DNA of 40,295 nt from a bacterium (GTDB lineage Bacteria > Zhuqueibacterota > Zhuqueibacteria > Zhuqueibacterales > Geothermadaptataceae): positions 1 through 40,295 of the forward strand of contig JAJRYV010000053.1 in assembly GCA_024275575.1 (NCBI GenBank), read 5' to 3'. The number at the start of each line of letters is the position of its first letter. Within the stretch, counting starts at the first letter, position 1. Both the position numbers and the translations under genes were made by a program. Below are positions 17,135 through 25,239 of the stretch, piece after piece. The notes below the pieces were generated by a model. It was not told the origin of the DNA, ran no database searches, and was given only the letters and a program-made list of their open reading frames with translations.

Positions 17135-17884
17135 ATGAAAAGACTGCGATTCATTCCGGCATTTCTATTGGCACTGACCACCATATTGGCCGCCCAGACA
17201 TTGCCCTCGGATGATTTTACGTTTGTGCGACTGCGCTACGGTATGGGTGATTTTGCCCTGGGATTTTATGCGCGCTACGGCGGCATCGAATCCTGGCAAG
17301 TGGATTTCCCGGAAGCGGAAGAACATTTTATGCGCGCAGTCCAGCATCAAACCAGCCTGGGCTCTGCAAAAAATGCAGTTTCATTTGCAATTACAGATAA
17401 AGAATTATTTAATTTCGCCTTTGCCTATGTTGTTGAAGTCGGTTTTATGAAACTCACGGCAGAAGAAGCCACGACCCTGCGGGAGTGGCTTTTGCGCGGC
17501 GGTTTTCTGTTTATCGATGATTTTCACGGCCCACGCGAATGGCAAAATTTTCAACAAGAATTCTCCGTCGTTTTTCCTGATTTTGAAATCGTCGATGTGC
17601 CCATAAAACATCCTGTTTTTCATTGTTATTATGACTTCGACTCTTTTCCGGTCGTGCCCGGGCTGGCCAGTCTCTACCAGGGTACATTATTCGAAAAAGG
17701 TGGAAAAGCCGCACATTGCCGGGGAATTTTCGATAATGACGGACGATTGATGGTACTCGTCAATCATAATATGGATTTGGGTGATAGTTGGGAACATGCC
17801 AACGACTACCGTTACGATGCAAAATATTCAGTCATCGGATATAAACTTGGAATCAATTATTTGATTTATGCATTAACACATTAG
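17135..17884 (+). CDS. DUF4159-type secreted protein, copy 2
   Basis: 249 residues, starting one base after the stop of copy 1. The signal peptide 'FIPAFLLALTTILAAQ' is followed by the same landmarks as copy 1: 'FTFVRLRYG', 'LLRGGFLFIDDFHGPREW', 'HPVFHCYYDFDSFP', and 'KLGINYLIYALTH' at the end. The two proteins are clearly paralogous but well diverged, suggesting an old tandem duplication with separate roles or a heteromeric complex (inference). Both should be exported and sit just upstream of the MoxR ATPase. Confidence 0.85.
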   Translation: MKRLRFIPAFLLALTTILAAQTLPSDDFTFVRLRYGMGDFALGFYARYGGIESWQVDFPEAEEHFMRAVQHQTSLGSAKNAVSFAITDKELFNFAFAYVVEVGFMKLTAEEATTLREWLLRGGFLFIDDFHGPREWQNFQQEFSVVFPDFEIVDVPIKHPVFHCYYDFDSFPVVPGLASLYQGTLFEKGGKAAHCRGIFDNDGRLMVLVNHNMDLGDSWEHANDYRYDAKYSVIGYKLGINYLIYALTH

Positions 17885-17908
17885 CATAACTAAGAAAAGG
17901 AATTTTGC

Positions 17909-18928
17909 ATGCTTGATGAAGGGCAAATCAATGCCAACGGAAATGAAGCTATAATCGACAAGTTACAGGTCGGACGCGAGACGATCACCCGGGAGTTGCG
18001 CAAACTCATCGTTGGCCAGGATGAGGTTATCGAGCAGGTATTGATTGCCATGTTTACCGGCGGACACTGCTTGCTAACGGGTGTGCCCGGGCTGGCAAAA
18101 ACACTGTTAATCCGCAGTCTGGCGCAAATTCTCGAAGTTGAGTTCAACCGGATTCAGTTCACCCCGGATTTGATGCCGGCTGATATCACCGGCATTGAAG
18201 TGATCGAGGAAGACCGAACGACAGGCAAGCGGGTAAGGCAGTTTTTACAAGGGCCGTTGTTTGCCAATGTTATTCTCGCCGACGAAATCAACCGCACGCC
18301 GCCCAAAACCCAGGCTGCCCTGCTCGAAGCCATGCAGGAACACCGCATCACCACCGGTGGTAAAACATACCAGCTCGAGGAACCGTTTTTTGTCCTGGCA
18401 ACACAAAATCCCATCGAACTTGAAGGCACCTATCCGCTGCCGGAAGCACAATTAGACCGCTTTATGTTTAATATCGTCATGGACTATCTGCCTGAAGACC
18501 AAGAAGTCAAGGTCGTTACCAGCACGACTTCAAATTATATCCCCAATTTTACCCGGGTGGTGACCGGTAAAGATGTCGTCGAATTTCAGCGGCTCATCCG
18601 CAATGTTCCCGTTGCCGAGGAAGTGGCACGATATGCTGTCCGTCTTGTTTCCGCCAGCCGGCCGACAAATGCGAACAGCCCTGATTTTGTAAAAAACTGG
18701 GTGAGCTGGGGGGCCGGATTGCGTGCTTCTCAGAACCTGATTTTGGGTAGCAAGGCACGGGCTTTAATGCTCGGACGATATAATGTTTCCATAAAAGACA
18801 TTCAGGCCCTGGCGCTGCCGGTTTTGCGCCACCGGGTGCTGACAAACTTTTTTGCCGAATCGGAGAAGGTGAAACCGGATGATATCGTTCTGCGTTTGCT
18901 GGAAACCGTTTCCACGCCAAAAGCATAA
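17909..18928 (+). CDS. MoxR-family AAA+ ATPase
   Basis: 339 residues. Walker A is 'GVPGLAKT' (58-65), Walker B 'VILADEINRTPPKTQAALLE', and sensor-region sequence 'FFVLATQNPIELEGTYPLPE' is typical of MoxR. AAGGA lies before the ATG at 17909. MoxR proteins are cytoplasmic hexameric ATPases that work with vWA-domain partners to remodel proteins or insert cofactors, as in methanol dehydrogenase maturation and aerotolerance operons. Genes for a DUF58 protein and two vWA membrane proteins follow directly, which fits this partnership. Confidence 0.94.
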   Translation: MLDEGQINANGNEAIIDKLQVGRETITRELRKLIVGQDEVIEQVLIAMFTGGHCLLTGVPGLAKTLLIRSLAQILEVEFNRIQFTPDLMPADITGIEVIEEDRTTGKRVRQFLQGPLFANVILADEINRTPPKTQAALLEAMQEHRITTGGKTYQLEEPFFVLATQNPIELEGTYPLPEAQLDRFMFNIVMDYLPEDQEVKVVTSTTSNYIPNFTRVVTGKDVVEFQRLIRNVPVAEEVARYAVRLVSASRPTNANSPDFVKNWVSWGAGLRASQNLILGSKARALMLGRYNVSIKDIQALALPVLRHRVLTNFFAESEKVKPDDIVLRLLETVSTPKA

Positions 18929-18943
18929 AATCGAGTTTAATCA

Positions 18944-19837
18944 ATGGAAAAAGTACTGCGATTTATCGATCCGAATATTCTCGCTTCTATTTCCAGAATG
19001 GATTTGCGCGCCAAAACAGTCGTCGAGGGTTTTCTTTCCGGCTTGCACAAAAGCCCGTTTAAGGGTTTTAGCGTCGAATTCGCCGAATACCGTCAATATA
19101 CGCCGGGGGATGACCCACGCCATATCGACTGGAAAGTGTTCGCCCGTTTTGATCGTTATTATGTCAAGGAGTTTGAAGAAGAAACTAATCTCAACTGCCA
19201 TCTCGTGCTCGATCTATCCAATTCGATGAATTTCGCCTCGAACGGCCGGACCAAACTGACCTATGCTTCATATCTCATTGCTTCGCTGGCTTATCTCATT
19301 TCAAAACAGCGTGATAGTGTTGGTCTCGTCACATTCGGTGATAAAATTGAAAACCATATTCCGGCGCAATTGCGACCGGGTCACTTGCAAAGCATTCTGC
19401 TGGCCCTGAGCAATTTAAAAACCACCGAACGCACCAATATCGGTTTGCCGCTGCATCAGATTGCCGATGCCATCCGCAAAAAAGGGATGATCATTCTCGT
19501 TTCTGATCTGCTCGATGAACCTGAAAAAATAATTCACGCGATGCAGCATTTTCGTTTTCGTGGTCATGAAGTCATCGTTTTTCATATTTTTGATGCGGCT
19601 GAAATAACCTTTCCTTACCACAATACAATAAAATTTGTCGGTTTGGAGGGCGAGGGCGATTTCACCACTGTGCCCCGGAATATTCGTGATGAATATCTGC
19701 AAAAGCTGCAAACGCATTTGGCTATTCTTGAAAAGGGCTTCGGCGCAAACCGTATCGGTTATACACTGATGGATACGAGTAAACCATTGGATTTTGCACT
19801 ACAGGCCTATTTGGCCGCCCGCACAGGTAAAATATAA
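18944..19837 (+). CDS. DUF58 domain protein with vWA fold
   Basis: 297 residues. The DUF58 hallmark is seen as 'GFSVEFAEYRQYTPGDDPRH' followed by 'IDWKVFARFDRYYVKEFEEE'. A vWA-like MIDAS motif D-x-S-x-S is present as 'LVLDLSNSMNFAS' (around residue 89). No membrane helix is seen, so it is probably cytoplasmic and links the ATPase to the membrane vWA proteins. It begins 15 bases after the moxR stop. Genes of this family nearly always follow moxR. Confidence 0.92.
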   Translation: MEKVLRFIDPNILASISRMDLRAKTVVEGFLSGLHKSPFKGFSVEFAEYRQYTPGDDPRHIDWKVFARFDRYYVKEFEEETNLNCHLVLDLSNSMNFASNGRTKLTYASYLIASLAYLISKQRDSVGLVTFGDKIENHIPAQLRPGHLQSILLALSNLKTTERTNIGLPLHQIADAIRKKGMIILVSDLLDEPEKIIHAMQHFRFRGHEVIVFHIFDAAEITFPYHNTIKFVGLEGEGDFTTVPRNIRDEYLQKLQTHLAILEKGFGANRIGYTLMDTSKPLDFALQAYLAARTGKI

Positions 19838-19861
19838 ATAAATCAAAAAAACCGGCTTTTC

Positions 19862-21802
19862 ATGCATCTGCTCAATTCACTTTTTTTGCCAATAATAGGC
19901 GCCGCAGTTCTCATCCCGGTGATCATTCACCTCATCTGGCGCAATAAAGCCATACGCGTGGACTTCCCGGCGATGCGCTTTCTTCTCGACAGCAAAAAAC
20001 CCGTGTCGCGCTGGTTGCGCTGGCAACAACTTTTATTATTGCTCATGCGTTGCCTGGTTTTTGCATTGCTGGCACTGATGTTTGCCCGGCCTTATTTTTC
20101 CACAGCAAATCTATTGCCGATATGGGAGCAGGTCGAAAAAGAAATTGTAATCATATTCGACAGCTCCGCCAGTATGCAAATCACAGTTCATAAAATTAAC
20201 GCACGGCAGCACCTTGAATCTGTTCTCGCAGAAACCAGTGAGAAATCCCGACTGACGTTGTTACTCGCAGGCAGAGACAATAAAATCATCATCGAAAGTG
20301 CACAGGCAACAGAATTGACCAAAAAGCTCATTTTGAGCAAAACTGAACCAGGCTTTGGTTATGGAAATTTACACAGCGCCATCAGGCAGGCTGATAATTA
20401 CCTGAATGCTACACTGAATATAAATCGTGAAATCGTTATTATCTCAGATTTTCAGGTGAGCAACTGGCCTCGTCATAAACGGGAGATTCATCTCCAAAGC
20501 AAAGCCAGAATTCGGCTGCTGCGAGTGACTGGAGATACAGGGGAAAATAACACCATCACGCAGATTGCGCCACCAACCAGACCCGGTGAAGATTTTCGGG
20601 CCGGCCTTGATTTTACGCCTGCCGACAATACTGCAAAACTTGAGCTCCGGTTACAACTGGCAAAAAACACGGTCGCCCAAACCCTGGTGGCCGCATCAAT
20701 AAATGGGCAGAAACAATTTGCCGTATTTAAAAATGTACCGTTGCCGTTAGGCACACAGAGCGCCGGACTTGTCTTTTTTGAAAACGATGATATCTTCCCC
20801 GGCGATAATCAGTTTTATTTTGTTTTAAACCAAAAAACAAGAATTCGGGTTTTAGCGATCAACGGTGAAAAAACAAAAGGGGTCGCGGATGAACTTTTCT
20901 ATCTGCGTTCAGCGTTGGCGTTGAAAAATAACGATTTTAATTTCTCCGAAACCACACCTCTCGGCACCAGTAAAATGCAGCTCCGCTCATACGATATCAT
21001 TTTGCTTGCCAACGTGCGCGGCCTCGACCAGCAAAGCTTGCGGCAGATTAATGAACTGGTGCAGCATGGCGGCAGCGTGATTTTTGCGCCGGGAGATAAA
21101 GCCGATATTAAGCTATTCAATAAATTTTTTGCTGATTTAGCAGGTTGCAAGCTGTTAAAGAAAGCCTATCCGGAAAAACAGACATTCACCGGCGATAAAC
21201 TTCTCGCTGATGATCTTCAACATATTCTTGTGCAAAAAACCTTCGCCGGACAGGCCGGCACGGCCAATTTCTATCAATTCTGGCGATTAAAGAAAAATGA
21301 TTCAGCCAACCGCATTCTCGTTTTCGCTTCCGGCTATCCGGCGGTTGTGGAATCGACACCGGGCAACGGTAAAAGTGTCATGCTTTCATTTCCACTCGAC
21401 AGCGAATGGTCGGATATGCCGGTGCATACTGAATACTTGCCTTTTGTTTACAGCCTGCTGCAATACTGCGCCCCGGAAAAACATCGTAATCCTTATATTT
21501 TTGTAAACGATGCAATTTCGCTGAATAAATCCTTTAATTTAAGTGAGGATGTTTCCATCACCTTCCCGGATGGGAAAGTGGAGAAAAAACGTCTGTTGTC
21601 AGCACTGTTTTTGGATACCGGCAGCCCGGGAATTTATACTTTCAGCCAGGCCGGCCGGCGGCAGCAAGTCGCGGTTAATATTGATCGTCGTGAAAGTGTG
21701 ATGGAGTTTGAAAACATGACAGCCTTTCAGGCAAAGATAAGCACACCTGGTGAAGTTTTGGCGGCAAACCAACTCATCCGGGCAGGCAATTTTCAGAACT
21801 GA
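19862..21802 (+). CDS. BatA-like membrane vWA protein (last helix in another frame)
   Basis: 646 residues as read. The N-terminal aerotolerance-regulator (BatA) region has a helix at the start ('FLPIIGAAVLIPVIIHLIW'), then 'RWLRWQQLLLLLMRCLVFAL' as a second helix. A vWA domain follows with D-x-S-x-S in 'IVIIFDSSASMQI'. Further on is a GATase1-like segment ('INELVQHGGSVIFAPGDKAD'). The family normally ends with another membrane helix near the C-terminus. Here the frame meets TGA at 21800-21802 just before it, and the helix is encoded in the adjacent frame (next entry). Without it the periplasmic vWA end would not be re-anchored. Its partners are probably MoxR and DUF58. Confidence 0.85.
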   Translation: MHLLNSLFLPIIGAAVLIPVIIHLIWRNKAIRVDFPAMRFLLDSKKPVSRWLRWQQLLLLLMRCLVFALLALMFARPYFSTANLLPIWEQVEKEIVIIFDSSASMQITVHKINARQHLESVLAETSEKSRLTLLLAGRDNKIIIESAQATELTKKLILSKTEPGFGYGNLHSAIRQADNYLNATLNINREIVIISDFQVSNWPRHKREIHLQSKARIRLLRVTGDTGENNTITQIAPPTRPGEDFRAGLDFTPADNTAKLELRLQLAKNTVAQTLVAASINGQKQFAVFKNVPLPLGTQSAGLVFFENDDIFPGDNQFYFVLNQKTRIRVLAINGEKTKGVADELFYLRSALALKNNDFNFSETTPLGTSKMQLRSYDIILLANVRGLDQQSLRQINELVQHGGSVIFAPGDKADIKLFNKFFADLAGCKLLKKAYPEKQTFTGDKLLADDLQHILVQKTFAGQAGTANFYQFWRLKKNDSANRILVFASGYPAVVESTPGNGKSVMLSFPLDSEWSDMPVHTEYLPFVYSLLQYCAPEKHRNPYIFVNDAISLNKSFNLSEDVSITFPDGKVEKKRLLSALFLDTGSPGIYTFSQAGRRQQVAVNIDRRESVMEFENMTAFQAKISTPGEVLAANQLIRAGNFQN

Positions 21803-21900
21803 ATATCGAAACACAACAAAAGTTTTGGCGTTATATTCTGCTTGCCCTGTTTCTGCTGATCATTGCCGAAACCGTATTTGCTAACCGTGTTTCAAGGTAA
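21799..21900 (+). pseudogene. C-terminal membrane helix of the BatA-like protein in the -1 frame
   Basis: From CTG at 21799 the shifted frame reads 'LNIETQQKFWRYILLALFLL' and then 'IIAETVFANRVSR', ending with TAA at 21898-21900, six bases before the next gene. This is a standard C-terminal anchor of BatA/vWA proteins (aromatic-basic flank, about 18 hydrophobic residues, then 'AETxxANR'). A single missing base near 21797-21800 would join it to the main frame. No canonical slippery heptamer was recognised. Confidence 0.72.
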
Positions 21901-21906
21901 AATTAT

Positions 21907-24900
21907 ATGGCAGATAAAAATATTTACACAGAACAATCGCAGCTCTATGAGAAGATAAATGCCGCGATTCATCGTTGGCGGCGTGATATGGCTATTAAAG
22001 GAAGCGCAATCGTGCTGAGTATTTTTGCCGGCAGTCTCAGTTTTATCGCGGTTTTTGCTTCTTACTGGGCGAATGCACCTTATCTCATTCCCGCTGTCGC
22101 TCTCCTGGGGACATGCGCTTTACTTTTCGCAGTCGTCAAATATATTATCCTGCCTTTTCGTGAAGATATTTCTCCGGGAAAAATCGCCCGCATTCTTGAA
22201 ACCAAACATCCGGAGCTCGAAGACAGACTGGTGACCGCCCTGGATTCATCTATCCGTCGGAGGCAAACCGACGTTTTCTGGTTGACAAAAATAATTGAAC
22301 AGGCTGCGGTGCACACGAAGGATATTTCATTTGAAAAAGCGGTAACACGTCGAAATACACCTTTGTGGGCAACGATTTTTTCCTGTGCCTGCATGTTGCT
22401 CGTTCTCATTCTTTTTTCCAAAACTCGCTGGCAACCCCATATCAGAACGATGATCAAGGCTGATTTTCAAGCGCCGAAGCCATTACCGCAACTCTATGTC
22501 ACCCCGGGTGATTCACGCTTGCGGCGCGGCGGCAGCTTGCAGGTATCAGCAACATTGAAAAACTATATGCCCGATGAGGTTATGCTTTATTATTCCGATA
22601 GCGATAGCCTCTGGCAGCGCATGACCATGCAGCCGCAGGGTAAAGAAAAGGCTGATATGGGTTACGAGTTTTTTGATATTCAAAAGGATTTTCAGTACTA
22701 TGTCCGTGCAGGAAGCGAGATCAGCGATGTCTTCCAGATTACGGTTTTTGAGGCGCCACAAATCAAAAAAATTGATCTGACGTTTCGCTATCCGGCCTAC
22801 ACAAAGTTAAAAACGCGCAAAGAAGCAGATAGCGGTGATGTCTGGGCGCCGGTCGGCACCGAAGTCACCATCGACGTCCTGAGCTCGGTGGCCATTGTCA
22901 AAGCAGAATTCATTATCGGTGAGGAAAAACCGTTCAAGATGCGACTGACTTCAGATAGCACTGCCTCCGGAAAACTCACTGTTGTGGAAGATTCATTTTA
23001 TAAAATACGGTTTGAAAGCACCGACGGGCTGGATAATACGCCGTTGGTGGAATACTTTATCCGTGCGCTCAAAAATCAAGCGCCTGCGATCACTGTTATC
23101 AAGCCGAGCAGGGATATCAAAGCAACGATGCTGGAGGAAATCTCCCTGGCCGCAGATATCAGCGACGATTTCGGACTGGAAAAAGCTGTTCTCGTCCTGC
23201 AGATCAATAGCCGCCCGGAGATGGAATTTGCACTCGTTGAAAAACCGGGTGAAAAAATCCAAAATGAACTCAGTTATCAAACTCATGAGTTTTCAACAGT
23301 ACTTTATCTTGAAGATTTGAATCTGAAACCGGGCGATTTTGCGTCCTATTATTTCCAAGCACGTGAGGGCGCCGGCAGCACGACAATTTCCGATATGTAC
23401 TATATCGAAATTGCCAACTTTGATCATATTTATAAAGTTGCGACGAGCGCCGGCGTGCAGGGCGCCGGCAGTGATAATGCACCGCAATTTGCAAAGCTGC
23501 AAAGGGATATTATCACCGCGGCAAATAAATTGATTAAAAATAAAGCGATTATGCCGGATGATGAATATCGGATCAATCTGGAAAGCCTGGCCAAAACACA
23601 AACCGGTGTTCGCACCAGCATCGAATCGATCGTTCAGCGGGCGAAACTGCGTGGCCGCATGCTGCAACAGCAGCAAAATCAGATCGTTGATGCTTTGGCT
23701 GATGCCGTTTCTGCAATGAAAGATGCGGAACCCAGGATCGAAAATGATTCGCTTTCTGCAGCGATGCCCGCTATGCGCAATGCCTATCGTTACCTGCTCA
23801 AAGCGGACGTGCTGGTGCGTGAACGGCAAATTTCCAACAGTCGCTCACGTGGACAGGGTGGCGCGCAAAACCAGCGGGAATTAGCCCGGCTGTTCCAGGA
23901 TGAACTCGATAAAATTAAAAACAAGTACGAGACGTTGCAACAAGGCGACAATAAACAGGCGCAACGGGAAAAAGACGAAGCTTTGCGGAAAATCCAGGAA
24001 CTGGCGCGACGGCAAAACCAGTTGAACCTTGCGAACAGGCAACTGGCGCAACAAAATTTTTCGGAGGCAGAGAAGAAACGTGAAATTAAAAAATTGCAGC
24101 GGCAACAGGAACAATTAAACAAAGACACTCAAAATATGCTGCAACAGATGGCACAAAACCGGAACCAGCAGGAAGCGCAACAATCAGCACAAAACAATAA
24201 CGAATTGCGCAAAGCCAGTCAGGCAATGAAGCGGGCAACGCAGAAATTGCAGCAACAACAACCGCAAAACGCACTCGCCAGTGGACAGCAAGCACTGGAA
24301 AGATTGCGCAAACTTGAACAGCAACTGCAAAATTCGCAAAGTGACGAACACCGTGAAGCCTTGCAAAAAATTCAAAACAAAATGAATTCTCTTGCCCGCA
24401 AGCAAAAGGATTTGGCAAAGGAAACGGAGAGAATTCAAAAAAGCGCTGCTGCAGACTCGAACGCGGCAAATGAAAATATTGCTCAACAAAAAAGATTGCG
24501 CGATGAATTTAATAAAATGCTCGAAGATATGGAAGGGCTGGCGCAACGATCGGCAACAACACAGGCTGATAGCAAACGCGAATTGCGGGATATCGAATCA
24601 CAACTCAAAAATGACGGCATCGAAAATCGCATGCGGCAGGCGGAATCAGCATTAAAAAAACACCGGCTGGATAGCGCTGAAAAGCTGCAAAACTCCATTC
24701 ATCATGATTTAGCCGCCGTCGGAAAAGATTTGCAGCAGATTGTGCAAAACCTCAAAAAAATGAAAAAAAACGATCTGCAAAAAGCGCTTGACGCAACCCG
24801 GAAATTGCGTCAGCAACTGGAAAAGCTGGGTTCCCGCTACAACGCTTCAAATGCGAAGAAACAGAGGCAGACAGATGCTGACCAGAAAATCCAGGAAGAA

Positions 24901-25221
24901 CTGTGGAAATCACGCCCCGGTTTGCAAAAACTGCGGAAAATGCTCTCCGACTGGCCCGATTTACATGCACAGCTGAAAGATTTGGAAAACATCACTAACG
25001 GTATCGTCAGGCGAACCTTGCCAGGATCACAGCGCCTTGATTTAATCGAAGCAAAGCTCGTACACAAAATGAAACTGATCGAAGCCGAGTTACAGGCCCA
25101 GCTCGCTGTTGAGAAAGGTGTCGAAGCAATGCAAAATTTTGAAACTGCCAAGATCCCACAAGAATATCGTGAACTCGTTGAAGAATATTTTCGCAATTTA
25201 TCTTCGACAAAGGAACGATAA
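21907..25221 (+). CDS. DUF4175-like membrane protein with long Gln-rich coiled coil
   Basis: 1104 residues. Three N-terminal membrane helices are visible: 'GSAIVLSIFAGSLSFIAVFA', 'YLIPAVALLGTCALLFAVVK' and 'WATIFSCACMLLVLILFSK'. Beta-rich periplasmic domains follow to about residue 540. The C-terminal half is a very long charged and glutamine-rich coiled coil (about 560-1090, such as 'KLQRQQEQLNKDTQNMLQQM'). The family resembles DUF4175 (TIGR02302-type) proteins. It may form a rigid rod or scaffold around the vWA proteins (inference). Start ATG 21907 follows the C-terminal tail of the previous gene by six bases. Confidence 0.8.
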   Translation: MADKNIYTEQSQLYEKINAAIHRWRRDMAIKGSAIVLSIFAGSLSFIAVFASYWANAPYLIPAVALLGTCALLFAVVKYIILPFREDISPGKIARILETKHPELEDRLVTALDSSIRRRQTDVFWLTKIIEQAAVHTKDISFEKAVTRRNTPLWATIFSCACMLLVLILFSKTRWQPHIRTMIKADFQAPKPLPQLYVTPGDSRLRRGGSLQVSATLKNYMPDEVMLYYSDSDSLWQRMTMQPQGKEKADMGYEFFDIQKDFQYYVRAGSEISDVFQITVFEAPQIKKIDLTFRYPAYTKLKTRKEADSGDVWAPVGTEVTIDVLSSVAIVKAEFIIGEEKPFKMRLTSDSTASGKLTVVEDSFYKIRFESTDGLDNTPLVEYFIRALKNQAPAITVIKPSRDIKATMLEEISLAADISDDFGLEKAVLVLQINSRPEMEFALVEKPGEKIQNELSYQTHEFSTVLYLEDLNLKPGDFASYYFQAREGAGSTTISDMYYIEIANFDHIYKVATSAGVQGAGSDNAPQFAKLQRDIITAANKLIKNKAIMPDDEYRINLESLAKTQTGVRTSIESIVQRAKLRGRMLQQQQNQIVDALADAVSAMKDAEPRIENDSLSAAMPAMRNAYRYLLKADVLVRERQISNSRSRGQGGAQNQRELARLFQDELDKIKNKYETLQQGDNKQAQREKDEALRKIQELARRQNQLNLANRQLAQQNFSEAEKKREIKKLQRQQEQLNKDTQNMLQQMAQNRNQQEAQQSAQNNNELRKASQAMKRATQKLQQQQPQNALASGQQALERLRKLEQQLQNSQSDEHREALQKIQNKMNSLARKQKDLAKETERIQKSAAADSNAANENIAQQKRLRDEFNKMLEDMEGLAQRSATTQADSKRELRDIESQLKNDGIENRMRQAESALKKHRLDSAEKLQNSIHHDLAAVGKDLQQIVQNLKKMKKNDLQKALDATRKLRQQLEKLGSRYNASNAKKQRQTDADQKIQEELWKSRPGLQKLRKMLSDWPDLHAQLKDLENITNGIVRRTLPGSQRLDLIEAKLVHKMKLIEAELQAQLAVEKGVEAMQNFETAKIPQEYRELVEEYFRNLSSTKER

Positions 25222-25239
25222 AGCAATAGGTTGTTTTAC

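Noticed and set aside
21788-21802. Programmed -1 frameshift in the BatA-like gene
   Set aside because: No X-XXY-YYZ heptamer (AAT TTT CAG AAC TGA) and no obvious downstream stem.
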